Assembly (NCBI GenBank): GCA_913060695.1
Contig: CAJXUA010000003.1
Location: 124,001 to 188,000, forward strand
DNA from: an uncultured Gammaproteobacteria bacterium
Lineage (GTDB): Bacteria > Pseudomonadota > Gammaproteobacteria > Pseudomonadales > Pseudohongiellaceae
Direction: 5' to 3'
DNA: 64,000 nt
A program made the translations under genes and the position numbers. A model generated the notes under the pieces. That model was not told where the DNA came from. It did not search any database and saw only the letters and a program-made list of their open reading frames with translations. Positions 51,847 to 62,725 of this stretch are shown in pieces (positions within the stretch are counted from its first letter, which is position 1; every line of letters begins with the position of its first letter).

Positions 51847-52629
51847 CCCCACAGAGCATAATCGGCCTGTCAAAATAATCCGCTGAACTGGCTCACAAAA
51901 TTCGCCAGGTGTTTGAATTAAAAAGTATTTGCTGCTATATTTCACAGGCCTTACAGAACGTCGAGACTAAGCTTACTAGTCCAACCCTGTGACGCTAAGA
52001 TTTTCTGACCAACTGCACATACCCTACAGACACTCTTGGGGCGGTTGGAATCCGGTGATCGCTGTTCTAGATCAGCAAGAGAACAGTCCAAATCCAGACA
52101 GAAATCGCTTGCCAGCTAAGACGTCTACATATCGTCTAGAGAGAAGCAGGCGGAAAGCGTGGAATTCGCGAGTAGTGCGCTACCACGAGAACGATTTTTA
52201 GAAAGACAAAGCAATGAGAATGACACCAAGCAGTGGTGTTGAAAACATACGGAGCGTTGGCCTAACCCGCCAGCGCGAAAGAAAGTAAATACAGCCAGAT
52301 AAATTCGGGTCGTATCAAATTCAAAAGTCACAGCCTAGCGATATTCGCCAGAAGCCCTGACTAAGAGCAGGTTTACGTAAATCGACTTTTCTGCAGCCCG
52401 AGCAATACCCGCGCTGCCAGTACAACGCAGCGATACTGCGTGATGATATAAGTCACAGATTTTGGTTATCGGATTTTCAGTTCCCGGGTCCCGTGGTAAA
52501 GCGATGTTGTTTGTATGCCACCATGGTCCTTTCGAAAAGAAAGCTAATCCGCTTTCAGTAATTCACTGCCCGCAGGTTTGATATACCCCGAGTTTACAAT
52601 TCTGGCTCAACAGAAAAGTGAACCTTACA
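51847..52629. other. long intergenic region / 5' leader of rne
   Basis: About 780 bp. No gene is supported; a 70-codon frame (51989-52201) has no protein-like features. The long region before rne is expected to hold the RNase E leader used for autoregulation of its own mRNA, but I did not identify a specific conserved hairpin by eye. Confidence 0.4.
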
Positions 52630-55542
52630 ATGAAGAGAATGTTAATCAATGCAACTCAAGAAGAAGAGTTGCGTGTAGCCCTTGTCGATGGTCAACGTCT
52701 ATATGACCTCGATATCGAGAACCGCTCCAGAGTCCAGAAAAAAGCCAGCATCTATAAAGGGCGCATCACTCGCGTCGAGCCAAGCCTAGAGGCTGCCTTC
52801 GTCGATTTCGGCGCCGAGCGTCACGGCTTCCTCCCCCTCAAAGAGATCTCCCCTCAATACTTCACTAAGCGTGGCGGCGGTGACGGCGGTCGCGTCAACA
52901 TCAAAGAAGTAGTGGCCGAAGGCACAGAAGTCATCGTCCAAGTTGAGAAAGAAGAACGTGGTAACAAGGGCGCTGCCCTCACTACTTTCATTAGCCTCGC
53001 TGGTCGTTACTTGGTCTTGATGCCGAATAACCCACGCGCCGGTGGCATCTCACGCCGCATCGAAGGCGACGAGAGATCCGAGATTCGCGAAGCCCTTAGC
53101 GGCCTGAACATTCCTGACGGCATGGGCATGATTGTGCGCACCGCGGGCGTTGGCAAGCAGCAGCAAGAATTACAATGGGACTTGGATTATCTGCTCGCCC
53201 TGTGGCAGTCCATTACCGACGCATCGACGCAGAAAAACGCCCCCTTCCTGATCTATCAGGAAAGCAATGTCATCATCCGCACGATTCGTGACTACCTGCG
53301 CCAGGACATCGGCGAAGTATTATTCGACACGCAAGAGTCCTATGACGAAGCATTGAACTTCGTGCGTCAGGTGATGCCGCATTACGAGGCGCGCATCAAG
53401 CTCTATCAAGAGTCCCTGCCCCTGTTCAATCGCTACCAGATCGAAGGCCAGATCGAGACGGCCTTCCAGCGCGAAGTGAAACTGCCCTCCGGCGGCTCCA
53501 TCGTGATCGACCCGACCGAGGCATTGGTGTCTATCGACATCAACTCTTCACGCGCAACCCGCGGCTCGGATATCGAAGAAACAGCTCTGAATACAAACCT
53601 CGAGGCTGCCGACGAGATCGCTCGCCAGTTACGCCTTCGCGATATGGGCGGCCTGATCGTGATCGATTTCATCGACATGAGCGCGGCGCGTAATCAGAAA
53701 GAAGTAGAAAACCGCATGCGCGATGCCCTAGAGGCAGACCGCGCCCGCGTTCAAGTGGGCCGCATTTCTCGCTTCGGTCTTCTCGAGATGTCCCGTCAAC
53801 GCCTGCGTCCTTCACTAGAAGAAACCAGCACTATCGTCTGCCCACGCTGCAGTGGCCAAGGCGCCATCCGTGATGTGAAATCGCAGGCGCTTTCTATCCT
53901 ACGTGTATTGCAGGAAGAGGCTAACAAGCGCAAGAGCACAGAGATCCGTGCATTGGTGCCTATCGCCGTTGCTTCTTACCTACTCAACGAGAAGCGCGCA
54001 GCCGTTAACGCTATCGAGGCCCAGAGCGAAACTAAGCTGGTGATCGTGGCCAATGCCGCTCTCGAGACACCACACTACGAAATCCAAGGCGTCTCGCAGA
54101 GCGATGGCGAGCACACTGCAAGCTACGAAATCGAGATTCACCCAGAAGTTCCTGAGACGAATCATCACCGTCATGCGAAGCCAGTGCCAGTTGCCCCACA
54201 ACAGGCAGCCGTACAAGCTCCAACCCTGTCTCAGCCCCCCGCTCCTGTGGTAGTGGCGGAAAAGCCTAAGAGCCTGTTCAACACCTTGTTCGGTTGGTTA
54301 TTCAGCTCCGAAGAAGAGGAAGAGACTACTAAGAAGAAGCCACAGCCTAAGCCAAGCGATCGCAATGCACGTAGCCGCGACACTAACCGTGGCCGCGACT
54401 CACGTCGTGGCGGCAAGCCTGCCAACCCACGCACTCGTGACAACAACGAAAACCGTGGCGAGAAGCAAGCAGACGCCAGTGGCGACAGCAGCACAGCAAC
54501 AACTCCACGCGAACCCGGCCAGGGCCGTAAGCGTGGCGGTCGCGGTCGCAACAGCAATGCCGACGGCAGCCCTCGACGTGACGAGAAGCGTGAACCACGC
54601 GAGCCGCGTGAACCACGTAAGGCAGAAGAGCCACGTAGCGAAGAAAGTGGCGAGCAAAACAGCACTGACGAGACCCGTGGTGGTCAACGCAGAAGCGGCA
54701 ATCGTCGCCCGCGCAATACCAACCAGCGTCGTCGCGGCCCGCGTCCTGACGAGCAGGCAGCAACAGCGAATGCAGAAGAAGGCAGCACAGAGCAAGAGCC
54801 TAAGAATGTGCAGGCCGCTGCAGCGCCCGAAACTGCAAACGTTAACGAGCTTGCAAATAATGCAGTAGAGGCCGCAGCAACGGAGCAGTCCGCTCCTGAA
54901 GATGTAAACGGCAATGTTGCAGCACCGGAAGACGAGAGTGCAGAAGGCGCCTCTAAGCCTGCGCGTCGTCGCCGTCCTTCCGAGCGTCGTCGTGGTCGCA
55001 ACCGCAATGCGGCCGCTAGCGAAAACGCTGAAGGCGCAACTGAAGGCGAAGCCGAGAGCACTGAAGATAACAACGGCAATAAAGAAGAGAAGGCCGAAAA
55101 GCCAGCTCGTCAATCGCGCCCTAAGGCCGCCTCCGAGAAAACTGCAGAGAAAGCAGAGCCAGCAGTCGCGATAGCAGAAACGGAAACGCCTGTTGTAGCC
55201 GAGGCCTCTGAGCCAGTTGTTGTCGCGAAAGTCGAAGAGCCCACAGTACTCGAAGCAGTTGTAGCCGAGGACATGCACAGCACCGAGCCTACGCTTGAGA
55301 CTGCCGAACCCAGCCCTGCTCCAGTTGTCGAGAAGACAGAAGCGCCTAAAGAACAAGCGCCTGTTAAAGCCGATGCGCCAGAGGTGCAAGAGAGCCCAGT
55401 TGTCGCACAAGAGAGGCCAGAGACTAAAGAGGAGCCTGCAGCCAAGCCTGAGATTCCTCCACTGGCAGGTCGCGCCCCGAATGACCCGCGCGAGATTAAG
55501 CGCCGGGCTCAGTTGGAAGCGGCCGCTAAGAAAGAAGACTAA
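52630..55542 (+). CDS. rne: ribonuclease E
   Basis: 970 residues. Start at ATG 52630 gives [18 protein letters not shown], matching E. coli RNase E; a GTG four codons upstream is not used. S1 domain (about 37-120), the catalytic region with the magnesium ligands [12 protein letters not shown] and LIVIDFIDM, and the Zn-link [10 protein letters not shown]. From about residue 510 the chain becomes Arg/Glu/Ala/Pro-rich and disordered (RNA binding and degradosome scaffold), ending in [17 protein letters not shown]. RNase E initiates mRNA decay and processes rRNA/tRNA. It has a terminator shared with etfA downstream. Confidence 0.97.
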   Translation: MKRMLINATQEEELRVALVDGQRLYDLDIENRSRVQKKASIYKGRITRVEPSLEAAFVDFGAERHGFLPLKEISPQYFTKRGGGDGGRVNIKEVVAEGTEVIVQVEKEERGNKGAALTTFISLAGRYLVLMPNNPRAGGISRRIEGDERSEIREALSGLNIPDGMGMIVRTAGVGKQQQELQWDLDYLLALWQSITDASTQKNAPFLIYQESNVIIRTIRDYLRQDIGEVLFDTQESYDEALNFVRQVMPHYEARIKLYQESLPLFNRYQIEGQIETAFQREVKLPSGGSIVIDPTEALVSIDINSSRATRGSDIEETALNTNLEAADEIARQLRLRDMGGLIVIDFIDMSAARNQKEVENRMRDALEADRARVQVGRISRFGLLEMSRQRLRPSLEETSTIVCPRCSGQGAIRDVKSQALSILRVLQEEANKRKSTEIRALVPIAVASYLLNEKRAAVNAIEAQSETKLVIVANAALETPHYEIQGVSQSDGEHTASYEIEIHPEVPETNHHRHAKPVPVAPQQAAVQAPTLSQPPAPVVVAEKPKSLFNTLFGWLFSSEEEEETTKKKPQPKPSDRNARSRDTNRGRDSRRGGKPANPRTRDNNENRGEKQADASGDSSTATTPREPGQGRKRGGRGRNSNADGSPRRDEKREPREPREPRKAEEPRSEESGEQNSTDETRGGQRRSGNRRPRNTNQRRRGPRPDEQAATANAEEGSTEQEPKNVQAAAAPETANVNELANNAVEAAATEQSAPEDVNGNVAAPEDESAEGASKPARRRRPSERRRGRNRNAAASENAEGATEGEAESTEDNNGNKEEKAEKPARQSRPKAASEKTAEKAEPAVAIAETETPVVAEASEPVVVAKVEEPTVLEAVVAEDMHSTEPTLETAEPSPAPVVEKTEAPKEQAPVKADAPEVQESPVVAQERPETKEEPAAKPEIPPLAGRAPNDPREIKRRAQLEAAAKKED

Positions 55543-55560
55543 GTAATAGCTAGCTGAAAC

Positions 55561-55598
55561 AAAAACGCCCCGTGACTGGAAAGCCACGGGGCGTTTTT
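55561..55598. terminator. bidirectional terminator between rne and etfA
   Basis: A 14-bp perfect stem (AAAAACGCCCCGTG with CACGGGGCGTTTTT) around a 10-base loop. The A and T runs serve both convergent genes. Confidence 0.93.
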
Positions 55599-55639
55599 GT
55601 TAGCGCTTGGCGTGCAACACGCCGGGCACTAGTCCTAAC

Positions 55640-56569
55640 TTATAGCTTCTCTGCCAACTCCGGCAACACATTGAACAAGTCGGCCACTAGACCGTAATCG
55701 GCCACTTGGAAGATCGGTGCCTCTTCGTCCTTGTTAATCGCCACGATGACCTTGCTATCTTTCATGCCCGCGAGATGCTGAATAGCACCCGAGATACCGA
55801 CGGCGATATACAAATCCGGTGCCACAATCTTACCTGTCTGGCCAACCTGCATATCGTTAGGGACGAAGCCCGCATCAACCGCTGCACGCGAGGCACCGAT
55901 GGCGGCACCAAGCTTGTCGGCTACCTTCTCTAGCAATACGAAATTCTCACCGTTCTGCATGCCTCGGCCACCGGAGATCACGATGGAAGCAGCTGTCAAT
56001 TCGGGACGCTCGGAAACAGACAACTGCTCCGTGACGAAACTCGAAAGAGACTGTGACTTATCGATATCCACGTTCTCAATTGGCGCACTATTGCCGGTCG
56101 CCGCACTCTCTTCAAATGCGGTGCTACGCACCGTGATCACTTTGATGGAGTCACTCGATTGCACGGTCGCCAAGGCATTGCCTGCGTAGATAGGGCGCAC
56201 GAAAGTATCGGCGCTTTTCACTGCAACGATATCGGAAATTTGTGCGACATCTAACAAGCCTGCTACGCGTGGCATGAGATTCTTACCAGTAGTCGTAGCC
56301 GCAGCCAGTACATGGCTATAGGCAGCGGCGACTTCTGCCACTAGTGGCGCTACCGCCTCTGGCAGTTGATGATCATAGGCTGCGTTGTCCGCAACTAAAA
56401 CTTTGCTCACGCCCGTAATGGCGGCGGCAGCTGTTGCGACAGCCGCGCAAGCTGCACCGGCAACAAGGACCGTCACATCAGCCTCTATCGCTAGGGCGGC
56501 GGTGACAGTGCTCAGCGTCGCTGGCTTCAATGCTGCATTATCGTGCTCTGCAATGACTAAAACGCTCAT
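55640..56569 (-). CDS. etfA: electron transfer flavoprotein alpha subunit
   Basis: 309 residues. The FAD-binding C-terminus is clear: [52 protein letters not shown] and [11 protein letters not shown]. It holds FAD and passes electrons from acyl-CoA dehydrogenases to ETF-ubiquinone oxidoreductase. Cotranscribed with etfB, 47 bp apart. Confidence 0.97.
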   Translation of the reverse strand: MSVLVIAEHDNAALKPATLSTVTAALAIEADVTVLVAGAACAAVATAAAAITGVSKVLVADNAAYDHQLPEAVAPLVAEVAAAYSHVLAAATTTGKNLMPRVAGLLDVAQISDIVAVKSADTFVRPIYAGNALATVQSSDSIKVITVRSTAFEESAATGNSAPIENVDIDKSQSLSSFVTEQLSVSERPELTAASIVISGGRGMQNGENFVLLEKVADKLGAAIGASRAAVDAGFVPNDMQVGQTGKIVAPDLYIAVGISGAIQHLAGMKDSKVIVAINKDEEAPIFQVADYGLVADLFNVLPELAEKL

Positions 56570-56616
56570 GAATTACCCTTCTATATACTTAGCAAATGAA
56601 TACCGGACCGGTGGGT

Positions 56617-57366
56617 TTAGATCACCTTGGCTTCGGACTTAAGCTTACTAATCAGCTCGTCGACGCTGGCAACTTTAATGCCCGCGGTGCGCCCAGCCGG
56701 CGCCTCAACGCTGAGGATCTTCAGGCCAGAGCTAACATCAACTCCGAGATCGCTTGGGGTTACGGTATCGATAGGCTTCTTCTTCGCCTTCATGATATTG
56801 GGCAGCGACGCATAACGCGGCTCGTTCAGACGCAGGTCAGTGGAGACCACTGCCGGTAGCGTCAACAATACCGTCTGCTCACCACCGTCGATCTCACGCG
56901 TAACCTTGAGCTTGCCATCAGCCACTTCGAGCCCACAGGCGAAAGTGCCCTGTGGCATATTGCCGATCGCAGCGAGCATCTGTGCCACTTGGTTATTGTC
57001 TGAATCGATAGACTGCTTGCCTACCAACACGAGGTCGATGCCCTCTTTGTCTACCAAGGCTTTAAGTAGCTTCGCCACTGCAAGTGGCTGCAAGCCATCT
57101 TCGGCCTCTACATGGATGCCACGGTCTGCACCGAGGGCTAAGGACGTGCGGATCTGCTCTTGGCAGGCCTTCTCGCCAATGGACACGACGACGACTTCTT
57201 CTGCGTGCCCCTTCTCCTTCAAGCGGATCGCCTCTTCTACGGCGATCTCACAGAATGGGTTGATTGCCATTTTGGCATTAGTCAGCTCGACGCCGCTGTT
57301 ATCTGCCTTCACACGAACTTTTACGTTCGCGTCGACAACACGTTTGACTGCCACAAGAATCTTCAT
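56617..57366 (-). CDS. etfB: electron transfer flavoprotein beta subunit
   Basis: 249 residues from [18 protein letters not shown]; an upstream Met at 57438 adds 24 residues without homology. Contains the AMP/NAD-like motif [20 protein letters not shown] and the conserved [11 protein letters not shown]. It pairs with EtfA. Confidence 0.96.
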   Translation of the reverse strand: MKILVAVKRVVDANVKVRVKADNSGVELTNAKMAINPFCEIAVEEAIRLKEKGHAEEVVVVSIGEKACQEQIRTSLALGADRGIHVEAEDGLQPLAVAKLLKALVDKEGIDLVLVGKQSIDSDNNQVAQMLAAIGNMPQGTFACGLEVADGKLKVTREIDGGEQTVLLTLPAVVSTDLRLNEPRYASLPNIMKAKKKPIDTVTPSDLGVDVSSGLKILSVEAPAGRTAGIKVASVDELISKLKSEAKVI

Positions 57367-57690
57367 GGATTCTCCACTGTGTATTGAGTTTATTGAGTAA
57401 GAGAAAGGCGCGCTCGAATTTGATGAATCCTTGATCAAATTCAGCGGGTATGCCCCGGAAAGGGGGCAATAATGCCGGGTTTATCGCAGTGCGTCAATAT
57501 TGAGCCACTGTTACGGACTCTATGCCAACCCAATTGACGGGCCTTATTTGACAGTTTGTTGTCCATAAAGAAAGCTTGAATAATCAGCCAAGCGGCCGAT
57601 AACTGAACTAAGCAAAATTTGCGGCACAGAGATTGCGTATAGAACAGCGAACACGCGCAATTCGATTTAATTACAGACGAGATCAATGCC
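57367..57690. other. divergent promoter region between etfB and lipoprotein gene
   Basis: 324 bp. It holds a GC-rich hairpin (TGCCCCGGAAAGGGGGCA near 57450) in the etfB leader and no recognisable gene. Promoters of both neighbours must be here but no strong -35/-10 pair was seen. Confidence 0.35.
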
Positions 57691-57957
57691 ATGAAAAATC
57701 GCTTTTTCACTGTTGCCGCGCTGGCGGCCTCTACATTGCTGCTGAGCAGCTGCGGGTTCGTGGCGGCACCATTGGGTTATGGCAGCGCCTATGTTGGCAA
57801 GGGCACGGTCAATACCGCCGACAAAGGCGTCGAATACGGCAAGAAAGCGGCAAATATCGTCGTGGATACGGCAATCACTGTCGGAGAAGCAGCAGCGCAG
57901 GGCATGAAGACCGACCCCGAGGCGCCCGCCCCACGCGGCAGCCTGCGACCGCGCTAA
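57691..57957 (+). CDS. small outer-membrane-type lipoprotein
   Basis: 88 residues. Lipobox LLSSC (Cys at about residue 21) after an 18-residue signal. The mature part is Gly/Ala-rich (VGKGTVNTADKGVEYGKKA) and ends RGSLRPR. No known family by eye. Absence of Asp at +2 suggests outer-membrane localisation through the Lol pathway encoded nearby. Confidence 0.7.
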   Translation: MKNRFFTVAALAASTLLLSSCGFVAAPLGYGSAYVGKGTVNTADKGVEYGKKAANIVVDTAITVGEAAAQGMKTDPEAPAPRGSLRPR

Positions 57958-57971
57958 GCTATCGAGACTCC

Positions 57972-58532
57972 TTAGACCTTCCCCAACAGGAAGTCTCCGC
58001 CTGCACTCTGCAGCACGAGTTGTTCGCCTTGCGCGCCCTGCTCTATTTTTGCCAATGCCACCATTTGATAGAAAACATTGCGTGAGATCAGCGCCTCTAG
58101 GCCGCTGCGAACGTGTAGTGTGGGATGGGGCTCTTTACCCTCCTCGCCCACTTCGATGGCGTGCTCGGCGTCGGCAGTCACCGTCTCACCAGTATTCAAG
58201 GTGAACTTTAGGCGGCGCGCACCCCCTTCTCCTTGCACATCCAACAGAGTCGCCACGAAGGGACAGTCCTCTACCTCTATGCTAACGCGCTCTGCAGGGG
58301 TGACTAGAGAGAAGGAACCGTCTGGCTCACGGCGCAGTACAGAGGCAAATAATTGGACCAAGGCAGGCCTGCGTATGAGGCTTCCGTCGTGATACCAGCG
58401 TCCATCGCGGGCGATGCGAATGTCGATCTTGCCGCAATAGGGAGGATCCCATAGGTGCACAGGGGCTGGACCATTGAATTCGCCAATGGCGCTTAAAAGG
58501 CTTTCGGGGGGCACTCGATTATCTTGCATCAT
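57972..58532 (-). CDS. DUF1285-family protein
   Basis: 186 residues. VHLWDPPYCGKIDIRIARDGRWYHDGSLI and RPALVQLFASVLRREPDGSFSLVTPAE are typical of DUF1285 proteins, conserved in gammaproteobacteria, whose function is unknown. No signal peptide, so cytoplasmic. It converges on the lipoprotein gene with 14 bp between stops, and is 29 bp from the DUF4823-like gene upstream. Confidence 0.85.
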   Translation of the reverse strand: MMQDNRVPPESLLSAIGEFNGPAPVHLWDPPYCGKIDIRIARDGRWYHDGSLIRRPALVQLFASVLRREPDGSFSLVTPAERVSIEVEDCPFVATLLDVQGEGGARRLKFTLNTGETVTADAEHAIEVGEEGKEPHPTLHVRSGLEALISRNVFYQMVALAKIEQGAQGEQLVLQSAGGDFLLGKV

Positions 58533-58561
58533 CTCCTCGTTAGTGGCGCTGTCGCGACCAC

Positions 58562-59218
58562 TTACGGTACCAGAGAATCCACATAACGACCAACGGCGCT
58601 GGCTAGCAGGCGCTGGGGGTTTTCCTCATATAGGTTGATAACACCGGCGCGGGTATCGATGGTAACGACATCTACGATGCGACCACTGCTCGCGTCCAGA
58701 AGCGTTAGCTGTAGACGCGCACGGTCTAGGCCGAAGGCAGCCCCCATATCGGTAGCCTCGCGATGGCGCAGCGCACTGGCCATCTCCGACCAGGTGCCGA
58801 TGGTGTCTTCCCAGACATAGATGCGCGGGTAGACAACAAAATCGATGCGATTATTGAGCGCGCTCTCCCGGGCATCGAACAAGGTCTCGGTGCCGCTAGC
58901 CCGCATCACGCGCGGAAACCGCCGACTGATCTGATTGGTGAGCAGGTCTGCTACCTGATCCTCGACATAGAACGCGCCGGGCGCCACCAAGGCATTATCG
59001 TGGTTGAGTACGGTCTCTTGCATCGCGGCTAGGCCACTTAAGGCAACATAGAAACTAGTGTCCTGACCCAAAACCCAATTACTATTCCGCGTAACCTTAT
59101 GATCTGGAATTAGACCCGTTGCGCCTGTCGCAGCAACCCCTTGATTGTAGAGGTGATGCACATGACCGCAGGCACTGAGCGCACTGACGCAGAGAAGAAA
59201 ACAGACACGCTTGAACAT
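58562..59218 (-). CDS. DUF4823-like lipoprotein
   Basis: 218 residues from MFKRVCFLL; a longer upstream frame is rejected. Lipobox LSAC (Cys17). The rest resembles DUF4823: WVLGQDTSFYVALS, RRFPRVMRASGTETLFDARESA, VVYPRIYVWEDTIGTWSE, then LDASSGRIVDVVTI. Members are periplasmic outer-membrane lipoproteins of unknown role. It is upstream of the DUF1285 gene in the same orientation. Confidence 0.8.
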   Translation of the reverse strand: MFKRVCFLLCVSALSACGHVHHLYNQGVAATGATGLIPDHKVTRNSNWVLGQDTSFYVALSGLAAMQETVLNHDNALVAPGAFYVEDQVADLLTNQISRRFPRVMRASGTETLFDARESALNNRIDFVVYPRIYVWEDTIGTWSEMASALRHREATDMGAAFGLDRARLQLTLLDASSGRIVDVVTIDTRAGVINLYEENPQRLLASAVGRYVDSLVP

Positions 59219-59353
59219 GATGGGCGACCCTTTTGGTATAAGACTACGAAAAACGGCAAACAATGGCCGAATTTCCATTAAAGAATGCAATAGCCTTAAG
59301 TAAGCACATAGCTTGCCAACCATAAGAAAAAGAGTGCGGGACAGCCCCGAGAC

Positions 59354-59815
59354 TTACATTTCGCGAACGCGGGAGCAGCGGCGACAGCGATAGACGTGGT
59401 CGGTGCCAGTAAGCACCATGATCTGTGGAGGCCAGCTGCACTTACACAGCAGGTAGCCCATTTTCTGCGCCATCTCCACTTCCATCAAGCGCTCGCGCAC
59501 GCTCTCGGCGGCACGCAGCTCCGGTTCCGCCTGGCTTGGGTCTTCTTTGACACGCGGCACAAGCTTCACCGGCGCGCTAGGCGCCGCTCGCTGTAATTCT
59601 GGCTCCACCACTAGCGTAGGAATAGGGTCCACTGGCTCGGGCACATCCGGCACAAACACGGGAATATCGGCGATTGCAGAATCTACAGGTGTCTTTAACT
59701 TTTCTGCCGGTTTTGCAACAGCCTGCCCCTTTAGGCTATCGGTCGGATGCGCAGGCTCTGGCTCATCATCCCAATTCGACTCCTCTAGAAAAGCTTGTAA
59801 CTCACTTAAATTCAT
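59354..59815 (-). CDS. unknown protein with C-terminal zinc-ribbon-like motif, coupled to Wzz/BY-kinase
   Basis: 153 residues. The first half is Pro/Val/Glu-rich and likely disordered; the second half carries helix RLMEVEMAQKMG and then CKCSWP...CRRCSR, a CxC plus CxxC arrangement that could bind zinc. No signal peptide. It overlaps the upstream kinase gene by 4 bp, so it is translationally coupled and probably a cytoplasmic partner of it. No known family recognised. Confidence 0.65.
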   Translation of the reverse strand: MNLSELQAFLEESNWDDEPEPAHPTDSLKGQAVAKPAEKLKTPVDSAIADIPVFVPDVPEPVDPIPTLVVEPELQRAAPSAPVKLVPRVKEDPSQAEPELRAAESVRERLMEVEMAQKMGYLLCKCSWPPQIMVLTGTDHVYRCRRCSRVREM

Positions 59816-61398
59816 TGCTTAAAGCTCTTCATAAGATCGAGGTCTAGCTCATAGGGCTGCACACGGTTGAGTACGACCCGAACTTGCGGAATGCCGTCAC
59901 CCTGCAAACGCGTTAACTCGGTAGACGCAGACTCGAGTGTCGTGCGTCCGGCCTGCACGACGAACAACACATCGCTACAATGTCGAGCAACCACGAGCGT
60001 ATCGCTCACTTCGCTCAGTGCAGGGGCATCGATGATGATGGTATCGAAGCGACGCTCCAACATTTCGATCACACGCTGGAAACGCTTGCTCGACAGAAGC
60101 TCATGGGGATTAGGTGGCAAAACGCCCGAGGGAATGACAAAGAGCTCTTTTCCGGGAATACTATGCACACAGTCGCGCATCTGCGCGGCCCCCGCGATCA
60201 AGTGTGAAAGTCCTGCAGCTCCCATAGGCAAACCCACATAGCTTTGCGTTTTGCGCATGTCGGCATTGATTAACAACACCCTCTCTGTTTTGCCCATCGC
60301 GAAGGCGAGGTTCATCGCTATTGAGGACTTGCCTTCCCCGTCTTCACTGGAAGTTAGCAGCACCACGCGACCGCGCGGGAATTGCTCCAATGGATCATGG
60401 GCAGGTCGCAACATTTGCAGGCGCGCACGCAGCACACCGATGCTGCTGGCGTACTCCCGATCGCTCAGGAACTGCGCCGGGTCGGACAGGTTGAGTGCTG
60501 GGGTTACCCCTACGCAAGACTTGCCTAGGTGCTTCTCGACATCTTGTTTGAAGTCGAGTGAATCGCGACGCTGGAAGCGCATCGCGACGACGAATGCGGG
60601 CACCGCAACGGCGCTGAGATAGCCAAGCAATATCCACCATGGCTGCATCTGCTCGAGCGGGGCACGCGGCAGGTTTGCCTCGTCTAAGACTTTGGCAGAA
60701 ACAAGATGATTGAGGGAGTCGTCGTAGGTCTTAACCAGTTGTCGAATCAGAGTGTTCTCTAGTGCCGGCGAGAGCGCGCTAACGCCTTGCGTAGCGCTGC
60801 GGCGTAGCTGCTCAATTTGCTCTGCATCGCTTTGCAATGGCGGCAATAAATCGTCAAAAACATCACCGGCAATCGTGTCTGCTAATTGATCGCCCACATC
60901 TTCGTTCGCAGGATCTGGCTGCATTGTCACGCTGTCTAGTTTGGCCAGAAACTGCGCCGCGGCCCTTGCGATTTGCTCGAGTTGGGCATCGGCCGTGTAC
61001 TCGACATAGGCCTGTGCTACGGCCTTAGCCCCCAGCTGTGCTCGCTGCGGATCGCTATCTTGGAAGTGTACGGATAAAAGATAACTCTGCGGGATTACCT
61101 CTACGCGAATATTGTAGCGATGATCTCCCGCCACAGTCGAGGAGGTGACGATCTCGCGCTGGGTATTCATCAGGACGGTGATATCAGTGGGGCTGGGAGT
61201 CACGCTGTTAGGAACGCTATTCGCTTGCACTTCAAGAAGGGTGCGCGACTCAAACATCGGCGTATCGAAAAGGCTCACCAAGGCGATGATCAAGGCCACT
61301 GGCAAGCCAGCGAGTAAGATGCCACGTGAGTGCGCACGTAGTGGCCACCACCAACGCGGCCTCTGTTCGACTCGACGACTGCTCTGATTATCACTCAC
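59812..61398 (-). CDS. Wzz/BY-kinase (polysaccharide chain-length regulator with ATPase domain)
   Basis: 528 residues. A first membrane helix (about 25-47), a periplasmic Wzz-like region, a second helix (about 255-275) and a cytoplasmic kinase domain with Walker A (SSEDGEGKSS), Walker A' (VLLINADMRK) and Walker B (TIIIDAPAL). This is a Wzc/CapB-type tyrosine kinase. The usual C-terminal Tyr cluster is absent (tail YELDLDLMKSFKQ), so it either lacks autophosphorylation or relies on other residues. No polysaccharide biosynthesis genes are adjacent. Confidence 0.85.
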   Translation of the reverse strand: MSDNQSSRRVEQRPRWWWPLRAHSRGILLAGLPVALIIALVSLFDTPMFESRTLLEVQANSVPNSVTPSPTDITVLMNTQREIVTSSTVAGDHRYNIRVEVIPQSYLLSVHFQDSDPQRAQLGAKAVAQAYVEYTADAQLEQIARAAAQFLAKLDSVTMQPDPANEDVGDQLADTIAGDVFDDLLPPLQSDAEQIEQLRRSATQGVSALSPALENTLIRQLVKTYDDSLNHLVSAKVLDEANLPRAPLEQMQPWWILLGYLSAVAVPAFVVAMRFQRRDSLDFKQDVEKHLGKSCVGVTPALNLSDPAQFLSDREYASSIGVLRARLQMLRPAHDPLEQFPRGRVVLLTSSEDGEGKSSIAMNLAFAMGKTERVLLINADMRKTQSYVGLPMGAAGLSHLIAGAAQMRDCVHSIPGKELFVIPSGVLPPNPHELLSSKRFQRVIEMLERRFDTIIIDAPALSEVSDTLVVARHCSDVLFVVQAGRTTLESASTELTRLQGDGIPQVRVVLNRVQPYELDLDLMKSFKQ

Positions 61399-61621
61399 AA
61401 AAGAGAGCTCCCACTGGAAGGGTTTAAATGCCTATCGCTAAACTGCTGTTACGGACGAATTATACAGCAGCAATCTCTAAAAAATGGCTCGCAGGCCATA
61501 TTAATTCAATGTCGCTGCGATAGTCCCACTTCGGGTTTTCCTTGTCGACAGCAATTCATTCATGTTATATCGACCGCTCTTCGCAAGCCTTGAGCTTTAT
61601 TTACCGGCATAGGAGCCACTT

Positions 61622-62725
61622 TTGTTAGATCGAGATCCCGCTACCTTCCTGCCCCTACTTCGCGACGATGTTCCCCTGCTCGATGTCCGCGCGCCAGTCG
61701 AGTTTCTCAAAGGCGCATTCCCAGCGGCCCATAATATTCCTTTGCTAGACGATGACGAGCGCGCACAAGTGGGCACCATGTATAAACGCGCCGGACAAGA
61801 CGTCGCGATCGCTCTAGGAAATCGCCTAGTCTCCGGCCATAGCAAAGCACAACGCCTTCTAGCCTGGGAGCAATGGCTGCAGGCACACCAGGGCGCGTGG
61901 CTGTATTGCTTTCGCGGCGGCCTGCGCTCGCGCACCGTGCAAGGCTGGCTAAGAGAGGCTGGCGTCGACTGCCCGCTGGTCCCTGGCGGTTATAAGGCGA
62001 TGCGTCAGGCACTCATCGACACTATCGACACAGCACCTCATCGACATTCACTGATCGTGGTTGCAGGGCGCACGGGTTCAGGCAAGACCCACCTGCTCAA
62101 TGCCCTACCCGACTCTATAGACCTTGAAGGTTTTGCGCATCATCGCGGCTCCGCCTTTGGCACCCAGTTGGGCGGTCAACCCACTCAGATCAACTTCGAG
62201 AACGCGTTAGCGGTGCGACTATTGAAACTACAGCGGGAACACGTGGCCCCACTATTCGTGGAGGACGAAAGTCGCGCAATAGGCTCACTCTCCCTACCCA
62301 CGAATTTACACGCTGCGATGAAGACCTCCCCCATCGCCCTCATTGAGGAGGACTTGGAGTTCCGCACCCAAACCATTCTCAACGACTATATCGGCGACAA
62401 CTCGAGGCAATTCCTCGAGGCAGATCCGGAGAAAGGACTCGAGCATTTCTATGAATATCTAATGGGCTCATTGGCCAAGATTCAGCGGCGACTAGGGGGC
62501 CAGAATTACAGCGCCCTACAAGACCTGATGGAAGATGCCTTGAGCGCACAGTTCAATGGAGAAGGCGATGAGTCCCATGCACTTTGGATACGCAAGCTAC
62601 TCACGGACTATTACGACCCGATGTATACCTATCAGCTCTCTAAACGCTTGGAACGCGTAGTCTTCAGGGGCAACTCGAGCGAGTTCTTGGAATGGGCGCG
62701 GCAGCGCGCAGAACATGCTAACTAG
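61622..62725 (+). CDS. mnmH: tRNA 2-selenouridine/geranyl-2-thiouridine synthase
   Basis: 367 residues with a TTG start preceded by AGGAG. An N-terminal rhodanese domain (LLDVRAPVEFLKGAFPAAHNIP, active Cys in LYCFRGGLRS) and a P-loop domain (GRTGSGKTH) are typical of MnmH/SelU, which replaces the sulfur of wobble 2-thiouridine with selenium. It depends on selenophosphate from selD, not seen in the window. Convergent with hpt; the ends overlap by 4 bp. Confidence 0.93.
   Translation: MLDRDPATFLPLLRDDVPLLDVRAPVEFLKGAFPAAHNIPLLDDDERAQVGTMYKRAGQDVAIALGNRLVSGHSKAQRLLAWEQWLQAHQGAWLYCFRGGLRSRTVQGWLREAGVDCPLVPGGYKAMRQALIDTIDTAPHRHSLIVVAGRTGSGKTHLLNALPDSIDLEGFAHHRGSAFGTQLGGQPTQINFENALAVRLLKLQREHVAPLFVEDESRAIGSLSLPTNLHAAMKTSPIALIEEDLEFRTQTILNDYIGDNSRQFLEADPEKGLEHFYEYLMGSLAKIQRRLGGQNYSALQDLMEDALSAQFNGEGDESHALWIRKLLTDYYDPMYTYQLSKRLERVVFRGNSSEFLEWARQRAEHAN

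Noticed and set aside
51989-52201. 70-codon plus-strand frame before rne
   Set aside because: No ribosome site, homology or protein-like composition; it lies in the likely rne leader.
54400-55587. Long minus-strand open frame (395 codons) across the rne 3' half
   Set aside because: It is antisense to the Arg/Glu/Ala-rich RNase E tail; the codon bias of that low-complexity coding region keeps the opposite frame open. Its protein is Leu/Arg/Cys-rich without family motifs.
57441-57710. 89-codon minus-strand frame upstream of etfB
   Set aside because: It overlaps the start of the small lipoprotein gene on the other strand and has no protein features.
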